64,000 nt of DNA, taken from Rana temporaria (lineage: Eukaryota; Chordata; Amphibia; Anura; Ranidae). The stretch lies in the NCBI RefSeq assembly GCF_905171775.1, contig NC_053490.1:460001143-460065142 (forward strand). Direction: 5' to 3'. Shown piece after piece: positions 53,706 to 64,000 of the stretch; the stretch's first letter is position 1, and each line of letters begins with the position of its first letter. The notes below the pieces were generated by a model that did not search any database, was not told the DNA's origin, and saw only the letters and a list, made by a program, of their open reading frames with translations. The position numbers and the translations under genes are program-made.

Positions 53706-55608
53706 CTTTCCATCTCGTCTCATGGTTGTCTTTCTGATCATATCAGCCAAGGCACATTCACTTGAGTGGAGCTCAAGGAATGCTTTTATGGATAAAAAAG
53801 TGGAGCTTTTTTATGAAACAATATGCTGCTGCTATATTTTGTGAATATGTCAGGAATGTATTGATGTAAACTTGTAAAGTTCCTAAAAGGTCGACTTTGA
53901 TGAGGAGCTTCACCATGGTTTTGGAAAATAAAAAATCATCAGCAGCAAATACTGTGGGTGCTAACTGATAAGAAACAGATACTTACCAATCCATGGAGTC
54001 CATTGCTGTCTTGCTCACAGCTGGTTCTTTGAGCAGATCCAAAGCGCTTCTATCATGAATTTGGGAGCCAGCTGTGATTTCCTGAAGGCTTACAGCCATC
54101 TCCCCTATGGTGATCCTGCAGCCTCCTGGAATATGTGATATAATGGCAGGAGGTTGTGGGTAGGGATGGCAGTTAGGGGTGCAGGGGGTGGTATGGGCAG
54201 TTGAGGTGAAGTCATCCACTCCTAGACAAGGAATGAGCAAATGGGAATGGATACTCTCAAAAAAAGCTAAGTGTACCGTGTACAGCTTTAAATTTGCACC
54301 AAATTCGCAGTGCATAAGTGTGAACCGGCACTAAGACAGTTATCTTAACCACTAGTGGACTTCCCCATAGCAAAAATACTGCTACAGGGTGGCCACTGTG
54401 TGTCGGATCATGTACATATACATGATCCAGCATTTTGGGGCAGGTGGCACGCGCCCAACCACCCCATCTGTGCTGTGATTCGGTACAGCACAATTTGGTC
54501 AGCCAATGATTTATGGCCGGTACCTGCTGATCGGCTTAGTAAATCACAGTACAGAGCCCTGTGTTTACTAACAACACAGAGTTCTGTACAAGAGAAGCAT
54601 TGTGGCAATTTTTTTCTCCCTACAAAGCAGGGAGAAAATACAAAATCTGTTAGTAAAAGCAGCACACATTATTAGACACACACTTAGCCCCTTGAATGCC
54701 CCTAGATGTTAATCCCTTCCCACCCAGTGCCATTAGTACAGTAACAGTGTAAAATATTAGCACTGATCACTGTATTAGTGTCCAACTCAGTGTCAGATTG
54801 CCTGCCGCACTATCACAGTCCCATTAGAAGTTGTTGATCCCTGCCATTACTAGTATAACAAAATAAATTATTTAATTACAATTCCAGTATATATTTATTT
54901 CAGGTACCTATATAGCACCATCAATTTATGCAGCACTTTACATCTAAATTGTACATTCACATCAGTCCCTGCCCTCAAGGAGCTTACTACCTAAGGTCCC
55001 TAACTCACATTCATACCAGGGCCAATTTACCTACCAGCATGTCTTTAGAGTATGGGAGGAAACCCACACAGGCACAGGGAGAACATGCAAACTCCAGGCA
55101 GAACATTTTATTGGATATGTTTTATAGCGGAAAGTAAACATTTTTTTTTTTTCAGTCTGTTCGGTCAATTGCAAGTTAAAGTAGCACAGCAAACAGAAAA
55201 AAATGCCCTGGTCATGAAGAAGGTATAATCTTCTGGAGCGTTTTTGTCTAGGGGATTTCAGAGCTGAGATATACTTACCTAATCTGCCGAAACTCCGAGC
55301 ACAAAAAAGGTCCCCGCCGCTCCTGCCCCACTGCATGCTAGCGGTCTTGTGAATGGACTGTTCCTAACATATTCACGCTTTTAGACTAGCTCTGGATGTG
55401 AGGACAGCAAGAACATTCTACCGCTGGACATAGGTAAGTGCGGTTTTCTGGAGGACCGAAGGACTGGGTAAATACAGCAATTCCCTGCCACCCTAGACAA
55501 AACGAGCAGTTAACCCATGCAGTGTGGGCAGAGCCTGCATGGGAGAATACAACTTTTTTGTGGCGTTATGCTTAGTTTAGGTGGTTAAAATTGAAGGAAC
55601 AATAAGTC
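53706..55608. other. Unassigned DNA, partly repeat-derived
   Basis: 55265-55280 and 55431-55440 contain inverted donor consensus words (ATTAGGTAAGTAT on the minus strand, TAGGTAAGTG on the plus strand), which suggests a degenerate TTAA-type MITE at about 55120-55480. No exon is supported elsewhere. Confidence 0.35.
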
Positions 55609-55611
55609 TTA

Positions 55612-56184
55612 TGCCGCGTACACATGATCATTTTTCGGGTTGTAAAAAACAACGTTTTTCAGGCTCTAGAAAAAACTATGTTTTTTTCAACTTCATCATT
55701 AAAACGGCTTTGCCTACACACGATCATTAAAAAAAAATGCTCTAGCAAAGCGCGGTGACGTACAACACGTACAACGGCACTATAAAGGGGAAGTTCCATT
55801 CGGATGACGCCACCCTTTGGGCTGCTTTAGCTGATTTTGTGTTAGTAAAAGACGATTCGCGCTTTTCTGTCTGTTACAGCGTGATGAATGGGCTTACTCC
55901 ATTACGAACGGTAGTTTTACCAGAACGAGCGCTCCCGTCTCATAGCTTGCTTCTGAGCATGCGTGGGTTTTTCACGTCGTTAAAGCCCACACATGATCAT
56001 TTTTTATAACCCGAAAAACATCATTGTTTAAAACGTCGTGAAAAAATAGAGCATGTTCGAAAAAAAAATTGCCCATTTTTCAGAACCCGAAAAATGCTCT
56101 GAAGCCCACACACGATCGTTTTAAATGACATTTTTAAAAAACTTCGTTTTTTACAACCCGAAAAATTATCGTGTGTACGCGGCA
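55612..56184. mobile_element. PIF/Harbinger-like MITE, family B variant
   Basis: The ends TGCCGCGTACACATGATCAT and ATTATCGTGTGTACGCGGCA are inverted, flanked by TTA and TCA. AACGGCACTATAAAGGGGAAG is also present (inverse) in the copy at 16.1-16.6 kb. Confidence 0.8.
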
Positions 56185-56778
56185 TCAGTACAATAAATGC
56201 ATGTTTGCCAGATGGACCTACTGTAAAGCTTACAGTTTTCTCCCCAAGGAATGTTGTTTAAATAGACTGTGACCTTCCAGGTCATCTGATTAGTAAGCTG
56301 AAAATATAAATTAAAACAAAATATGTAATTTTGACATTTAATGGTATGATTTTGAATATGCACAGCCCAGTTTGATTTTTGTTCATTTAGTAAAATAGTA
56401 TTATTTATTTATTTGTTTGTTTTGTATCGTAAATTTATTCTAGCTTTGCATACAGTATGTACTGAAAAGTACCAGCACAAATTCATAAAGACTATTATAG
56501 TCTTTATGAATTTGTGCTGGTGCTCTGGAATTTATAATGAAATGACCAATGAAGCTTTGTGTTTTTATACTGCATTACTGTATAACTTTACTTGTACAAT
56601 GTGTGTGTGATTTTGATGTATTGTATACCCATTGTGACAGTAAATAATAAGTACACATATTAAACACATTTGTTTCTTTAATACAGCATGTACATTAATA
56701 CAACTATCATTTTTATAAGGTTCCCACAATGATAACTTTCTTGGCTGTGACTGGCTTCAATACTAAAATGGGCACAAA
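56185..56778. other. Unassigned DNA with a short hairpin
   Basis: 56471-56521 is a hairpin with 24 bp perfect arms (ACCAGCACAAATTCATAAAG...) and a 3 bp loop. Nothing else is recognised. Confidence 0.5.
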
Positions 56779-57086
56779 GGCCTCTTTCATCCGGGGCAGA
56801 TTCTGCTCCCATCAGCAGAGGATCAGCTCTGCTCTATGCGCGGCCGGTAAAAAACGGACCCAGCTGTTCATTTATAACTGAATACCCTCTGACCTGATCC
56901 ACTCAAATGGAAGAGGACATATCCCCTTCCGTTTTTTTAAGTTTACCGGATCAGACCAGGAGGTAGACGGGTGTAAACAGACACCAGTACATTTACACCC
57001 ACCTGTCCATAGGAATGCATGGACCTTCTGATTAGGTCCACCTGAAAAAACTGAGATGGACCTGATCACCCGTGTGAAAAGGGCCT
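56779..57086. mobile_element. GGCCCTTTTCACACGGG-type MITE
   Basis: The ends GGCCTCTTTCATCCGGG and CACCCGTGTGAAAAGGGCC are imperfect inverted repeats. The arms around GATCAGGTCCAT/GACCTGATC fold together. A partial relative is at 38.5 kb. Confidence 0.65.
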
Positions 57087-57117
57087 AAAGCAAACGTATA
57101 GTTAGCCAGGCAAATAA

Positions 57118-57479
57118 TGGCGCGTACACACGATCGGTCCATCTGATGAGAACGGACGGATGGACCGTTAAAAAAACGATCGTGTCAGAACGCGGTGACG
57201 TAAAACGCAACGACGTGCTGAAAAAAAACAAAGTTCAATGCTTCCAAGCATGCGTCGACTTGAATCTGAGCATGCGTGGATTTTTAACCGATGGTCGTGC
57301 CTACTAACAATCGGTTTTGTCCTATCGGTTAGGAATCCATCGGTTAAATTTAAAACAAGTTGGCTTTTTTTTAACCGACGGTTAAATAACCTATGGGGCC
57401 CACACACGATCGGTTTTGACCAATGAAAACGGTCCATCAGACCGTTGTCCTCTGTTTAACCTATTGTGTGTACGAGGCC
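57118..57479. mobile_element. PIF/Harbinger-like MITE, family B (copy 5)
   Basis: The ends TGGCGCGTACACACGATCGG and ATTGTGTGTACGAGGCC are inverted, flanked by TAA (57115-57117) and TTA (57480-57482). AACGCGGTGACGTAAAACGC and GCATGCGTCGACTTGAATC are shared with copies 2-4 and 6. Confidence 0.82.
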
Positions 57480-57559
57480 TTACATTTGTAAAGGTCAGCA
57501 ATGCAGCATATATATTAACCTCAAAACCCCTATGTTGGTGATTGCCAGCCAAGAACACT

Positions 57560-58274
57560 GGCCCAGATTCAGGTACGATTTGCCCCTTTTTTACGGAGGC
57601 ACAGGGCAGCGTTTTTGCCCTGCGCCCCCGCAAATTATCTGCGCTGCGCGCGATTCACGGAGCAGTAGCTCTGTAAATTGCGTGTGCGCTCTTTAAAATT
57701 GCCCTGCGTAAGGGCGCCTAATGTAAATGATCCCGTAGGGGGCGGGAATCATTTAAATTAGGCGCGCTCCCACGCCGAGCGTAGAGCGCATGCTCCGTCT
57801 GGAAACTTTCCCGACGTGCATTGCGGCAAATGACGTCACAAGGACGTCATTTGCTTCCAAGTGAACGTGAATTGCGTCCAGCGCCATTCACGAATCACTT
57901 ACGCAAACGACGTGAAATTCAAATTTCACGACGCGGGAACGGCGTGTATACTTTAGCATTGGCTGCTCCTACTATTAGAAGGGGCAGCCTTACGCTAAAG
58001 ACGCTGTACGGAAACTCCGTAACTTGCGTACGCAGGGCCCGCGCAACATTGTGAATCGGTGTTAGTATGCAATTTGCATACTATACACTGAGCACAATGG
58101 GAGCGCCCCCTAGCGGTCATCGCAAGAATGCAGCCTAAAATCTGCGTGGCATAAGAGCCTTATGCCACGCAGATTTTAGGCTGCAGTCGGCGTTACGATG
58201 TTCCTGAAGTAAGTAAGCAATTGCGCTGTGTAACCTATGGTTACGCAGGCGCAATTGCTTCTTGAATCTGGACC
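57560..58274. mobile_element. Family A MITE (subfamily 1)
   Basis: The ends GGCCCAGATTCAGG and CTTGAATCTGGACC are inverted, with ACT duplicated (57557-57559, 58275-58277). GTGCATTGCGGCAAATGACG and TTTGCATACTATAC are shared with copies 1 and 2. A near-perfect inner hairpin (CCTAAAATCTGCGTGGCATA and complement) lies at about 58132-58182. Confidence 0.85.
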
Positions 58275-58277
58275 ACT

Positions 58278-58996
58278 GCATTCACATTTGCCCACAACTA
58301 GTTCACATGTGTTCTCCTATGCGTTTATGTGCGATACAACAACACGTGTTGTCTGTTTGTCGACATTCATTTATTAATAGGACCCCACTATGCATATAGA
58401 CAAAGCACACCTGAACCCTATGGTGAGTGTGTTTTTTGGTTGGTTGCTCATTAGGAGTGATTAGATGGTATGTGGTTATACTCCAAAAAAGCACATCAGC
58501 ATGGGAACAAGTGTGAATAATCCCCTAGACCTAACTCAAAAAATGTATCTTATTCACACGGAAGAAGAGCCACAACCTCACAGACACAGCTCATCACCCC
58601 ACACTTATAGCAGTGACAGGCTGTATTTGTCAATGTGGGTGAACACAGCTATCATTCATCCACAGAGCAAGTCAATGGACTAACTGACATCAGAGGTCAG
58701 AAATGCACAGGAATGTGTCCCTGTGCACGCAAGTGACCATGAGGGTGCTAATATACTCTGTGTGTATGACAGCTTCATTCATTCACAGGGATCAATAGAG
58801 CCTGTCTTTCCTACATGAACCACAAATTCAAGGCCCATCGGAGCAAGCCTAGTAGGAAGGGTTCCATCACAAGACCATGTAATTGTAAAATGAAACATTT
58901 GCTTATACCGTATACTGTATTAGTAAATGTGGACCTGAATTCAAAAAGTTAAGATTTGCTGTGTTAATGGGAATGTATAGAATTGTTAATTGTGCC
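58278..58996. other. Unassigned intronic DNA
   Basis: No exon or repeat boundary is seen. Confidence 0.35.
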
Positions 58997-58999
58997 TAA

Positions 59000-59414
59000 T
59001 GCCCTGTACACACGATCGGTTCATCCGATGAAAACGGTCTGATGGATTTTTTCATCAGATATCCGATGAAGCTGTCTTTCATCAGTCTTGCCTACACACC
59101 ATCAGTTAAAAAACCGATCGTGTCAGAACACGGTGACGTAAAACACAACGACGTGCTGAGAAAAATGAAGTTCAATGCTTCCGAGCATGCGTCGACTTGA
59201 TTCTGAGCATGCTTGGATTTTTAACCGATGGACGTGCCCACAGACGATCGTTTTTTTCTATTGTTTTTTTAACCATCAGATAATTTTAAAATAAGTTCCT
59301 AGTTTTTTCACCGATGGATAAAAAACCGATGGGGCCCACACACGATCGGTTCGTCTGATGAAAACGGTCCATCAGACCGTTTTCATCAGACGAACCGATC
59401 GTGTGTACGCGGCA
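59000..59414. mobile_element. PIF/Harbinger-like MITE, family B (copy 6)
   Basis: The ends TGCCCTGTACACACGATCGG and CCGATCGTGTGTACGCGGCA are inverted, with TAA on both sides (58997-58999, 59415-59417). A perfect terminal hairpin, GATGAAAACGGTCCATCAG and complement, lies at about 59357-59395. It is an inverse-orientation close relative of copy 3. Confidence 0.88.
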
Positions 59415-59479
59415 TAAGAAGTACTCTGTACCTTTTTGTCTGAAATTCCTCATTAAAAATACCAGTGCACTTCCTGGTA

Positions 59480-60135
59480 AGTGGCTATAGCTCAGCTGAA
59501 GCTTCAAGGCAGATGCGCATGCACGGGCATGGTCCTGCAGGTGCCCGTCTTGCCAGGCACAGGCGCACGAACATGCGCACGTTCACCATTAACACTGGCG
59601 CCAAATGGCCTATATAGGGGCAGCAGCTGCACTAGTCCATTGCTGTCTGATCTGCATCTGTACCCATGTTCCTGAATCTGATTCTGCTTCTTTTGTGCTT
59701 GACCCGGCTTGCTCTTGATTTCACTTGAACGCTGCCTACCTTGACTCCCGCCTGTATCTGGACTTTGTCTCTGCCTTCTGCCCATCTGCCTGATTTTGTG
59801 TTGCCAACCTCTGTTTGTACCTTGACCATTCCTTGCCTGCCATCTATGCCTGCATCTGATCGTCTGTTGCCGATCTGGCTTGTCTGACCATGCACCCAGT
59901 CTCTCATCTGCCCTGCATGCACATGCCTGGCTCCCGCTGGAGTTTCCTCTACTGTGGCCCACCGGTCTTCCTGCATTAGCTACCAGCTGCTGCCTACTGC
60001 TACCTGCTGCCCACCAGCCCGGGGTCTGCTGTACTTGCTGACATCTGCTGTTCCAGCCACCTGGTCCATCCTGGTGACACACCCACTGCCTCCAGCAGTA
60101 GATTACACAGGCACCCATACCTCACCGCGCTTTCG
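59480..60135 (+). mobile_element. LTR-like or repeat block with TATA box (tentative)
   Basis: GCCAAATGGCCTATATAGGGG at 59601 looks like a core promoter with TATATA. It is followed by CTG-rich sequence (TGCCTGCATCTGATCGTCTG and similar) and GCCCGGGGTCTGC. Such layouts occur in amphibian LTRs, but I found no second LTR, primer-binding site or TG...CA ends. The 204-codon minus frame across it is Q/R-rich and reflects the CTG-rich composition. Confidence 0.25.
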
Positions 60136-60194
60136 CGGCCACTGTCACATCAGTGGTCTCCGAGCCATGGCTGTACGAGAGGCCTTTCCTATGC

Positions 60195-60502
60195 ACGGCC
60201 ACAAGACCACGGTAAACTCAGCCGAAAGTTCAGCCCTCACTGCAGCCTGCCCATTGAGAAAACACAGCGTGATTCGCCTATGTGCAGTAGGAAACAGGTT
60301 GTGAAGTTGCAAGGCTTTACTGCCAGTTTCCCTTACCCAAGATGGCGGTGCCAGCACCTGAGAGACGATTCAAGAATCTGCTTGGACACCGCAGGATCCC
60401 TGGACAGGTAAGTGCCCTAGAAGTAAAAGTTAGCAGCTACAGTATTTGTAGCTAATGACTTAACATTTTTTGGTGGGGGGGGGGGGGCTGGAGCTTCTCT
60501 TT
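60195..60502. mobile_element. Partial TTAA-type MITE (relative of 19.7-20.2 kb)
   Basis: TTACCCAAGATGGCGGTGCC, GGACAGGTAAGTGCCCTAG and CAGTATTTGTAGCTAATGAC parallel the right half of 19735-20203, and it ends GGAGCTTCTCTTTAA. The left end is missing. A G13 run is at 60475. Confidence 0.55.
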
Positions 60503-60924
60503 AATTCTCGGGAGGTGTATGCTACCTTCTGGATTGCTGCCTGTTATTTACTATTTACAGTGCTGATGACAATGTTTTTTCTATACTTCGGCACTCCAAC
60601 AAGAGACTTGTGGTTCTTCACACAGCATCCTTGCTCTGTCTGCTCCCCCCCCCCCCCCCCCGGCCAATCACAGAATGCTTTGTATTCTGTGAAACCATCC
60701 ATTCACAAAAAAAGGGGAATCCATCAAAAAAGCTGGAGCAGCCAGAATCTGGAGCAGCTGTTCATGGCAACCATTCAGCTTCACACTTTTATTTAAGAGG
60801 TTAAGTGAACAAGATGAAGATAAAAGCTGATTGGTTGCCATGCAAAGCTGCCTAAAGTCAAACTAAAGGAAAAACTTTTTTTTTAGTTTTGGATAGAGTG
60901 GAGATGGGTTAAAACACCTATTAG
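60503..60924. other. Unassigned DNA with C17 run
   Basis: The C run at 60645-60661 is the only notable feature. Confidence 0.35.
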
Positions 60925-61430
60925 GGGCCATATTCTTAAAGAAACTAGGCGGGCGGCGCGTAAGCCATTTACACTCCGCCGCCCCAACCTACAGGAGCAA
61001 GTGCTGTATTCCCTAAACACTTGCTCCGTAGTTTGGGGCGGCGGAGTGTAATTGGCCCTGCGTATCCCCGCTTATATCCAAGGGGGCGGCTTCTATTTAA
61101 ATTAAGCGCGCACCCGATTCTAACGAACTGCGCATGCGCCGGGCTTAAAATAGCCCAGTGCGCATGCTCCAGTTCTCGGCGTAAAACGTCAATGACGCCG
61201 ACGTGTGCGTCATTGACGTAAAGTCGTATTCAAGAACGACTTAGTAAAACGACGTACCCGACGGGAAAACACGACGCGGACCCGACGCCATACTTAACAT
61301 GGCCTACGTGGGACTGGCGTAAGGTTACCCCTCATATAGCAGGGGTAACCTTACGCCTACGCAAACGATGTAAGCGACGGTTACGCGACGCAAATTTGTT
61401 CGGGAATCGGCGTATCAGGCTCATTTGCAT
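60925..61430. mobile_element. Family A-like MITE, right end altered
   Basis: GGGGCCATATTCTTAAAG is followed by a near-perfect inverted CACTCCGCCGCCCCAA / TTGGGGCGGCGGAGTG and internal GCGCATGCGCCGGGC and GACGCCGACGTG words. The mirrored right terminus is absent; the sequence passes into another repeat at about 61430. Confidence 0.55.
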
Positions 61431-61439
61431 AAGCAAATG

Positions 61440-61745
61440 AGACCTGTACAAGGGACACAGATCGGTCTCCTCTCTCCCTGACAAGGGACACAGATTGGTC
61501 TCCTCTCTCCCTGACAGGACGTGGATCTGTGTGTTTACACACACAGATCCACGTCCTTGTCTGTGTAACGGCCAATCGTGGGGGCCTGGCGGACATCGCG
61601 GCCGCCAGGCAGGCGCATCGGCAGCTCAGTGATGCGGCGGGCACGCGCGTCCCCCAGTGGCTGGAGGCCGTATATAGACGGTCTCCCGGCAATTGGCATC
61701 CACACTGCGGCCGTACAAAGTCGTACGGCCGGCAGGAAGTGGTTA
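61440..61745. repeat. Tandem duplication and hairpin block
   Basis: GGTCTCCTCTCTCCCTGACA occurs twice (about 61463 and 61497). It is followed by a perfect hairpin with 18 bp arms, GGACGTGGATCTGTGTGT, at 61517-61556, then GC-rich sequence with GTATATAGACGG. It is probably part of an interspersed repeat. Confidence 0.55.
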
Positions 61746-61763
61746 ATAATAATAATAATAATC
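61743..61763. repeat. AAT microsatellite
   Basis: Six to seven AAT units. Confidence 0.9.
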
Positions 61764-63904
61764 AGCACTGCCCAGACACAGACTTGCACTGTAGACATAT
61801 ATACGTTATACATAAGCAGAGTGATAGAAGCCCCTCTCAATGATCTTTCCATGCAGATGCTAATGAACAGGGAAAGATCATGTGACCACATAACAACGTG
61901 TAAATAAGTGTAGCACTACCCACGAAGGAGCTGCTGGTTTGTTTTTGGTGGCACGTTATCTCCGCCATCTAGGGTACTTGATGAGAGTTGTAGTAAATGG
62001 AATGTCCACACAACAGGTGTCTTTTCTGTGCTTTTATTACCCAGCGGGGTAAAAATGGTTAACAGTAGAGAGGTGAAGGGATAGCAAATAGGAGACAGTA
62101 GATCCAGGTGTAACTGAACATGGGAAACAGTCCTGCTCCCTTAAACACTTTACTTCGCCACTCAAGCCGGAGCGGGTATAGCGCACCTGGACAGGCCTCT
62201 CTCACAAGCCTGGCAGCCAGAATGTCACTCGAACTTAGGATTAAGTCTCTGCCACAGACCCTCCTATAAGATTGGAGACAATTATGGTTCGGAATCGTTT
62301 CTTAGTAGATTCAGCACCTGGATCTCCTTCAGGTAGTTTTGTACAGTCAGTAGCTAACATGCGGCCAACATCCAGCCTGTCAGAACTCAGGTGGACCCTG
62401 ATGAATGGACAGGCCCCTCCTGGGACACCGGCCTCGTGCTAGGTATCTCCCGGACAGACTCCTCACCGGTCGGCTTCCTCCAACTGGATAGACAGCTCGG
62501 GACCCCTTCCAGATTGGGGACCCAGTCGACTACTGGGCCCACACAGTGGATCAATCGCTCCAGGCCAACGTGGTCCCGAAACCAGGAACACTGTTGCCCA
62601 CGCACACCCTGGCCAGGAGGGCCATATGCAGGGGTGTTGTGGAATGGCTACCGCAATGGTGGGCACCACACGAGGAAGAACCTTGTGGTAATGTCGTCTG
62701 CCCCCTTTTTACCCCTCCCCAGCATGCACAGTGGAAAGATCAACTCCACTGGCCGCTAAGGAGTAGCACTCAGAGCACTTGACCACACTGCTGCCACCTG
62801 CCGTCCGGGGGTGACGGGAATCCCCGGGCAAAAGTCAGCCCACAGCACAGCCAAGCTAGAGTGACACTTTAAATCTCTAAGTAGCAAAGAGATGGCATCA
62901 CTTGTGTAAATGTATGGGTTTTATGGTTATATTAGTGCAGGTGGGTACATATTATCAGTTCCACCTATTAAAGGGTTAAGTCCCTGACTGGCTGTTCCGT
63001 ATCACCCCAGCGGGCCGTACTGATGATTCTCCCAGCTGTGCGATCTGGTCACAGCTTTCCCAGGCAGCTGGAACTCAGCAGTAGGTTTCCACAGCAAACC
63101 ATATGCTTTCCTGCTTTGCATCACAAGCTAAAAACCCAAAGACAGCTGCAATTTCCATCTTTCCTGGATAGAAACAGCATGGAGCCTATATGGAAATATT
63201 GGACAAAATGACAGGTGTCAAAGTATTCCCATAGTAGCTTGTGGCATAGTCATCCGATATAAGCTTCCACTTCTATACATGACAGTAGTGCTGTACATGA
63301 GACTAATGTACATGACAATAGTGTACTCGTCACCAATGACAAAGCCCAAGCCTTCCATGCATAATATCAACCAATCAGAGGACACAACTTATCACTACTT
63401 GTTCTCCCTTTATGGCCAGGCATCACTTTGACATATCCCCAAACATCCCCTATATTCAGATTTATTTGGCATGTAAATGTGACATTTGAGAAAATGATCC
63501 TTCGTTCACTTGCCTGTGTCTTGAAATATGTATGAAAAAATATTTTTATCTTCTTGGCATTACTCACCTAGAAAACTGAAATGAGAAAATAAAATATAAT
63601 ATAATGCTGAATATAGTATTATATATCTACTTGTGTTATAGAATAGGCTTGCTGGGACTTCTTTATTGGTGGTCTTATGTTTCAGGACCCTTAAATTCTC
63701 TTAGTAACCATGTTTGCATGAGTTCCTGATATGTTGCATTATGCAGAGCCTTTTATTATGTCAAAGGGACCCCTACAGAGCTGAGACGCCTGCATTCTCT
63801 GATGTTTCTCCATCGCTGATATGCCCGCTTGGGTTTGATGTCTTCACCCATCTTGACAGACTGGTCAAGGATGATGTAACTTACATGCAAGTGGTTATAA
63901 AGCC
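61764..63904. other. Unassigned DNA
   Basis: Includes a GC-richer part at 62380-62840 with overlapping open frames on both strands (longest 122 codons), none resembling a known protein. No repeat ends or exons are recognised. Confidence 0.3.
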
Positions 63905-64000
63905 CAGTGTTGTAAGTAACAGCGTTTAAATAAACGTGGTTACCTAGCAATGCCCCCCTTGAGGGTAACGAATAATCTACCTGATTACTCCTCCCCTCTC
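63905..64000. mobile_element. Left end of a CAGTGTTGTAAG hAT-like element, cut by the window edge
   Basis: CAGTGTTGTAAGTAACAGCG and AATAAACGYSGTTACCTA match the start of the element at 22887. It continues past the window. Confidence 0.65.

Noticed and set aside
59504..60118. 204-codon minus-strand open frame rich in Q, R, W and C
   Set aside because: It mirrors CTG/TGCC-rich repeat sequence on the plus strand, has no domain, and the LTR-like explanation fits better.
62391..62782. Overlapping 68-122 codon frames on both strands
   Set aside because: They have no recognisable domain, similar length on both strands and no splice context.
23578..64000. Searched by eye for NAA15 exon 2 (CYE.KQY.NGLKFCK) on the plus strand
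   Set aside because: No matching AAACARTA or AARTTYTGYAAR context was found. A computed tblastn would be decisive.

Overview
The window is nuclear DNA of a vertebrate, most likely a frog and probably a ranid. This is inferred from its content: CR1 and Tc1/mariner elements, dense families of long-hairpin MITEs, AT-rich dispersed repeats carrying hammerhead-like cores, very little coding sequence, and one recognisable vertebrate housekeeping exon. I see no bacterial or viral gene organisation, no rRNA or tRNA gene and no CRISPR array.

Layout. 0-2.4 kb: one CpG-rich MITE and a candidate promoter with a ZNF143/THAP11-type motif and a splice donor. 2.9-5.7 kb: a cluster of AAGC-rich palindromes, one split by a 1.0 kb insertion with an 11 bp target duplication. 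5.8-10.1 kb: back-to-back transposons (a hAT, PIF/Harbinger-like MITEs, and a MITE inside a MITE). 11-12.2 kb: a 23 bp minisatellite. 13-21 kb: hammerhead-like repeats, CpG-rich MITEs, a second minisatellite, TTAA-flanked MITEs and an 847 bp hAT with a perfect 8 bp TSD. 23.3-23.6 kb: a GC-rich promoter and coding exon 1 of a gene I identify as NAA15 (auxiliary subunit of the NatA N-terminal acetyltransferase), + strand. Everything to its right is probably intron 1; no later exon was recognised.

26.8-28.5 kb: two hATs, one containing a 20-23 bp minisatellite that is open in all six frames. 30.3-31.9 kb: a near-complete Tc1/mariner element whose transposase frame is open only because two lesions compensate. 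32.7-36.5 kb: a hAT repeat split by a CR1 LINE, itself split by a MITE. 37.9-38.1 kb: a perfect 208 bp palindrome with no spacer. 41.2-43.3 kb: a hAT-like element with nested insertions. 44-64 kb: many PIF/Harbinger-like, CpG-rich and TTAA MITEs, LINE-1-like debris, an LTR-like block and anonymous AT-rich DNA.

The only host gene evidence I trust is the NAA15 exon. Most open frames longer than 60 codons are chance frames in repeats. The most interesting signals are: the hammerhead-like cores, whose stem II sequences differ between copies but stay complementary; outward-facing splice-donor consensus sites inside several MITEs; the compensated Tc1 frame; the spacer-free palindrome; and the nested insertions, which allow relative dating.
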